From NCBI GenBank assembly GCA_024760505.1, contig CP058931.1, forward strand, positions 2,428,001 to 2,492,000: DNA of 64,000 nucleotides, read 5' to 3'. Made by a program: the position numbers and the translations under genes. Position 1 is the first letter of the stretch. Every line of letters starts with the position of its first letter. The stretch comes from Nitrospira sp. Its GTDB lineage: Bacteria; Nitrospirota; Nitrospiria; Nitrospirales; UBA8639. Shown piece by piece: positions 60,617 to 64,000 of this stretch. The notes beneath the pieces are model-generated. The model was not told the DNA's origin. It did no database searches and was given only the letters and a program-made list of their open reading frames with translations.

Positions 60617-61040
60617 GCTTTCAGTCAATAATTTAAATCTCCCTTTCTAGTTGGCCCTCTTCCACATATCTACCCGGTGAAGCCGGGATTCGTCCCGGCA
60701 GCCGAGATCCCTTCGGCTTGGCTCAGGGCAGGCCTTTTGTTTCGGCAAAAGGACCCAAAACCAATGACGCCCCGCCCGGCTTCATGAGGATGAGTCTGAT
60801 GCACACTATTGGAGGGGGGGCCAACTCTCGGAGTCTATCCTGAGTCTTATCGAAGGGCTCACACAAGGCCCGCCGATCAGTGAGAGCATCAGACCCTGAG
60901 ACCGGGCGGCAGGCGTCAAACCGGAAAAAAAGGGGGGCCCACTGCTTGACTAATTTCGTCAATTTACGAAAAATCAGCCGAGAAATCCGTTCTGTTGCAT
61001 TGGTCAATCACTCATTTGATCCACTGGAGGTCATGATACC
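60617..61040. repeat. Intergenic region with dispersed repeat copy
   Basis: About 420 bases. 60682-60699 is a perfect hairpin GCCGGGA-TTCG-TCCCGGC. From about 60735 to 60930 the complement matches the 44480-44685 repeat in order: the ggttttgggtccttttgcc core, then pieces like gagttggcccccc. It also includes the cctgagtcttatcgaaggg motif. The two copies are diverged by several gaps, so they are old. An ATG site for the cupin lies at the end. Confidence 0.6.
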
Positions 61041-61496
61041 ATGAAGCCCCAACCCTTTATTGTCTCACCCGATAACTACGAACCCGCGTTGAATGTGATT
61101 GGCACGAAGGTGACCGTGCTTGCGGCAAACGACGCAACACAAGGCTATGAGATCACTTTGCAGCAGGGCGATGAAGGAATGGGTCCGCCCCTGCATAGTC
61201 ACGCCTGGGACGAGTCCTTCTATGTCCTTAAAGGGCAGATCGAGTTCAGTTATGACAACAAGACGGTCATGTGCCTGCCGGGCACGCTGGTGCATGTACC
61301 CGCCGGTACCGTGCACGGCTTTCGCTACGGCCCAGGCGGCGGAGAGATGTTCGAACTCACCGGCCAGGGCAGCATGGCCACCCGAATGTTCACCGCCCTC
61401 AGCAAGGAGATTCCTCCAGGCCCTCCCGATATTCCCAAGGTGCTAGAGGTCCTCAAGCAAAACGGGGTAACGGTCGCAAGCCAAGTGGAGGTATAG
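61041..61496 (+). CDS. Cupin domain-containing protein
   Basis: A 151-residue single-cupin protein. The metal-binding motif 1 is PPLHSHAWDESFYVLKG (G-x5-H-x-H-x4-E-x6-G type), with motif 2 LPGTLVHVPAGTVHGF supplying the later His. No signal peptide. Cupins of this sort bind Fe, Mn or Zn and can be dioxygenases or sensors; the substrate is open. It starts ATG 61041 behind TGGAGG. The following unknown gene is 34 bases away on the same strand. Confidence 0.85.
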   Translation: MKPQPFIVSPDNYEPALNVIGTKVTVLAANDATQGYEITLQQGDEGMGPPLHSHAWDESFYVLKGQIEFSYDNKTVMCLPGTLVHVPAGTVHGFRYGPGGGEMFELTGQGSMATRMFTALSKEIPPGPPDIPKVLEVLKQNGVTVASQVEV

Positions 61497-61530
61497 CAGA
61501 ACGAATTTAATACGTGGGTCAAGAATTGAT

Positions 61531-62382
61531 ATGCGGATAGAGAATGCAAGGTCCGCATCTTATGCGGATCTAAGTTTTGTTAGACATGCAGTTCAATTGG
61601 GATTATCTTCTATGAGAGATCCACACGTTATGGCATTGCACTATACCGCTGTAATTGCTGAATCAATAGACTATGATCGCGCTCCTTCGCTGGAGTTCGA
61701 GGTTCTAGATTTTTCGCTAAAACTGGATAAACGCCGTCTCCTGTGTTCGCCTAAAGTGCATTTCTCTAGTGCCGAAGAAGCACGCGAAGTTATTGAAGAA
61801 TTTCTGCATTCGTGGGAAGCAGACGTCGCTCTTCGTTATGGAAAGGAGGAATTACTCTTTCGGTTTACGCGGGCCGACATGATAGATCGGGATCCGCCGC
61901 CACCAGCCTTGACTAATAATAGGATCGGTGCAAGCACATTGACTGGCGGAGGAAGGATTACGTGTAGTGGGCATGTTTCCCGGAGTGAGTATCCTGATCC
62001 TCCTAGGATATTTAGGCTCACCCCCGAAGCGGACATGCTCTATAAGCGGTATGACAAATACAAAAAAGGTTGTGAACCTCTACAAGCCATGGCCTATGCT
62101 TGCCTTACCTTTCTTGAAAAAAGTGCGGTTAATCGACGGGCTGCAGCAAAACAATATAACATTGATGAGGAGATTTTTCGAAAAATCGGTGAAATCTCCT
62201 CAACGCGTGGTGACAATCTCACCGCCAGAAAGTTCGAAAAAGAGGGAATCGAACGACCATTGTCGCATGGGGAGGCTATCTGGGTAGAAGCAGCAATAAA
62301 GGCTCTGATCCGCCATGTAGGAGAAACTCATTCGGATAACCTTTCCCAGACACTCAAGATGTGTGATCTACCACCAATTTGA
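61531..62382 (+). CDS. Hypothetical protein
   Basis: A 283-residue protein without a match that I know. AT-rich compared with its flanks, no signal peptide or membrane span. Residues about 195-270 are helical (RRAAAKQYNIDEEIFRKIGEIS). The middle (SLEFEVLDFSLKLDKRR...) is mixed alpha/beta with GGG-rich loops. ATG 61531 has a weak site only. It is an orphan gene with composition suggestive of a transferred accessory gene. Confidence 0.65.
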   Translation: MRIENARSASYADLSFVRHAVQLGLSSMRDPHVMALHYTAVIAESIDYDRAPSLEFEVLDFSLKLDKRRLLCSPKVHFSSAEEAREVIEEFLHSWEADVALRYGKEELLFRFTRADMIDRDPPPPALTNNRIGASTLTGGGRITCSGHVSRSEYPDPPRIFRLTPEADMLYKRYDKYKKGCEPLQAMAYACLTFLEKSAVNRRAAAKQYNIDEEIFRKIGEISSTRGDNLTARKFEKEGIERPLSHGEAIWVEAAIKALIRHVGETHSDNLSQTLKMCDLPPI

Positions 62383-62833
62383 GTGTGGCTAATTGCATCT
62401 CAATTCTTTCCGGCCTTCTACTTATTGAGTCCTTCTTCTGTCAAGGGATGAAAAGGCTCCTTTCCGAAAAGTTTGATTTTGGATTCTTCTTTTGCAGTCT
62501 CACAGCTTGACTTAATTCTTGGATTACCAAAAAATCCTCCAGGTACATTTCAATCTTACGTTTGGGTCTTGTGGTCAGCGAAGCGGATGATTGAACCCAT
62601 CCGCATTGAATGGGCCGGGTAATCTATCCGCTAAACAGCGTCCGCGTCTGGAACCGCTTGTCAGCTACCTGCCGTGGCAGAAAGGTAGGCTCGAATCCAT
62701 AGGCCTCTGACCCGCCACTCAGCCCTGGACTTTGTGAGGGCCTTTCATGCGTCAAACATCTCAAGGCTACCTACATCGCTTCCTCTCTTTCCATGGGCGT
62801 CATGTATGTGATTTCAACAAGGGAGACCGGCAC
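62383..62833. other. Intergenic region before prepilin-like gene
   Basis: About 450 bases. A tcgaatcc string near 62692 is not part of a foldable tRNA. The open frame from 62747 continues into the next gene but lacks a site. No gene is called. Confidence 0.35.
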
Positions 62834-63361
62834 GTGAGACAAGCCAATGCCGGGGTCGGTCTCGTAGAGGCGCTGGTTGTATTGGCGATCCTTTTTTTGA
62901 TCTTTGCCTCCATCGAAACGTATGTGCGAACCGGAGGGGCAACTCCCGAGACACTAACCATTGACGGTCCTGAAACATTGGTTGACGGACAAGCCGGCAC
63001 ATATACGCTCACCGTGGATCTCGACGGTAAACCAACCACACCGCGGGAATTTACCGTACGAATTGATGAAGATGACTATTTCGACGATACGCTGGATGAA
63101 TTAATCGTAAAGGTAAATGTTGACGAAGATACGAAATCCGTACTTTTCGATCTTACATGCAAGGATTTGACGGTCAGCGGTGAGAAATTTAATCTCGTTG
63201 GAAACAAGGGCACGTCAGAAGGTGAGGCGGTCCACGGTATCCACGCCGAATACGGACGGGGTACACTTTCTTTCGATCTCGTAAGCAAGGAGAACTTCGA
63301 TATTAATTGTGTGCTTACCGAGGAAGAGCTCGAGAATGGGTCCAATGAAGGTAATCAGTAG
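62834..63361 (+). CDS. Prepilin-like exported protein
   Basis: A 175-residue protein whose N-terminus is type IV pilin-like: a short basic leader ending in Gly, then VGLVEALVVLAILFLIFASIE, i.e. G|x-G-L-V-E with Glu at +5 and a hydrophobic helix. The rest is beta-rich and acidic with two Cys (about 133 and 162). GTG 62834 behind GGGAG was chosen; a frame from 62747 would put a 29-residue polar stretch before the leader. No pilus genes adjoin, so it may be a minor pseudopilin processed elsewhere. Confidence 0.7.
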   Translation: MRQANAGVGLVEALVVLAILFLIFASIETYVRTGGATPETLTIDGPETLVDGQAGTYTLTVDLDGKPTTPREFTVRIDEDDYFDDTLDELIVKVNVDEDTKSVLFDLTCKDLTVSGEKFNLVGNKGTSEGEAVHGIHAEYGRGTLSFDLVSKENFDINCVLTEEELENGSNEGNQ

Positions 63362-63438
63362 CTGTTGGGTTGCACATACAAGTTGGGTTTATGAAGCCCA
63401 TATAAGGCAAAAAATTTGTGGAAAGAAGAGGTGACGGA

Positions 63439-64000
63439 ATGCGTGCGTGGTTGATGGATGACTATACGGGTGTTGAAAAATTACGGCTCGGTGAAGTGCC
63501 GGAGCCAAAGCCGGGTCCGGCGCAAGTGCTGCTGAGGGTGAAATTTGCAGCCCTGAACCCGGCTGATGCATTTCTTGCGCGAAAGATGTACCCGGCCAAT
63601 CCATCGCTTCCTCACATTCTTGGACGAGATGGGGTGGGAGAAGTGGTAGCGGTCGGACCAGGCGTAGAAAACGTGCGCTTAGGCGAGACCGTTGGGATTT
63701 TGCGTTGCGAGGTGGGTGTCGAGGCATGGGGAACGCTTGCCGAAAAGGTGGTGGTTCCGGCCAAAAGTTTGACTCGTATCCCTACCGGCTGGTCGGATGA
63801 AGAGATGGCCGGGGCTCCGTTGGTCTTTTTGACCGCCTGGCAAGCGTTGACCCAATGGGCCGATCCTCCGGCACCGCCATCTGCGAAAACTGTTCTTCTC
63901 GTGACCGGTGCTTCCGGGGGTGTCGGTGTAGCCTCGGTGCTGCTAGGGAAATCGATGAATCTGATGGTGGTGGCCCTCTCGCGTAGCGCGAAAAAGAGAG
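63439..64000 (+). CDS. Zinc-independent quinone oxidoreductase-type dehydrogenase, 5' part
   Basis: The first 187 codons of an MDR-family dehydrogenase that runs past the window end. Conserved are PEPKPGPAQVLLRVKFAALNPAD, LPHILGRDGVGEVVAVG and the start of the nucleotide-binding VTGASGGVGVASVLLG. The substrate-domain lacks zinc ligands, as in quinone oxidoreductases (QorA-like). It should use NADPH. Start ATG 63439 behind AAGAGGTGACGG. The 3' end cannot be seen. Confidence 0.88.
   Translation, partial: MRAWLMDDYTGVEKLRLGEVPEPKPGPAQVLLRVKFAALNPADAFLARKMYPANPSLPHILGRDGVGEVVAVGPGVENVRLGETVGILRCEVGVEAWGTLAEKVVVPAKSLTRIPTGWSDEEMAGAPLVFLTAWQALTQWADPPAPPSAKTVLLVTGASGGVGVASVLLGKSMNLMVVALSRSAKKR

Noticed and set aside
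62670..62720. Second tRNA-like T-loop string (ctcgaatcc)
   Set aside because: No cloverleaf can be made with the surrounding sequence.

Overview
The window looks like chromosomal DNA of a free-living Gram-negative bacterium. Signs are many signal peptides and lipoboxes, periplasmic c-type cytochromes, an RND tripartite pump and MtgA. The mix of gene families, many small proteins of unknown function and dispersed inverted repeats is reminiscent of Nitrospira (Nitrospirota). That placement is an impression from protein flavour; no rRNA, tRNA or marker gene here settles it. I saw no tRNA, rRNA or CRISPR array.

Layout. 1-1260: AT-rich three-gene cassette with overlapping stops and starts, beginning with the end of a TIGR04255-family gene. 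1.5-7.0 kb: single housekeeping or envelope genes (LEA2 lipoprotein, YIP1-like, GDPD-like, alpha/beta hydrolase, DUF427, GYD, zinc ribbon, Cys/His mini-protein). 7.1-9.9 kb (minus strand): RbgA/YlqF GTPase, an SF2 helicase and a zinc-ribbon protein. 10.8-14.0 kb: second Cys/His mini-protein, TPR fragment, LCAT-like lipoprotein, ion transporter. 14.1-16.2 kb (minus): two monohaem cytochromes, an IPT/TIG protein and a zinc-ribbon protein. 17.3-20.5 kb (minus): CbpM-CbpA and a DegP/HtrA protease. 21.2-22.4 kb: IS5-family element. 23.2-31.0 kb: stress-type genes (YfdX, BON, NhaR-like, Hsp20, small membrane proteins) interrupted by an IS4-family element with intact ends. 31.1-38.1 kb: nucleotidyltransferase, MgtC/DUF4010 protein, gamma-glutamyltransferase, CBS protein, a 167-bp MITE-like element, alcohol dehydrogenase, MtgA. 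38.1-38.9 kb: YefM antitoxin with a nonsense-mutated YoeB, then a broken copy of the mtgA 3' end.

39.0-44.2 kb is the most unusual stretch. A secreted protein with four hemopexin repeats and two CxxCH haem motifs diverges from a gene with the MACPF/perforin signature spacing, which is followed by a gene of unknown function. Together they are a candidate pore-former or effector locus. 44.8-51.7 kb: DEAD-box helicase, MscS channel, unknown secreted protein, J-domain-like protein, with transposase remnants and REP/MITE-like repeats between them. 52.3-60.6 kb: RND/MFP/OMF efflux operon divergent from an OmpR/EnvZ-type two-component pair that probably regulates it. 61.0-64.0 kb: cupin, unknown gene, prepilin-like protein and the start of a quinone-oxidoreductase-type dehydrogenase that runs off the window.

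Many genes start just after a strong AGGAGG-type site, and I used these to correct starts. Several genes are broken or moulded by mobile DNA: yoeB (nonsense), the BON gene (frameshift), the mtgA copy (truncated, frameshifted), and the CBS gene, whose stop codon lies inside a mobile repeat.
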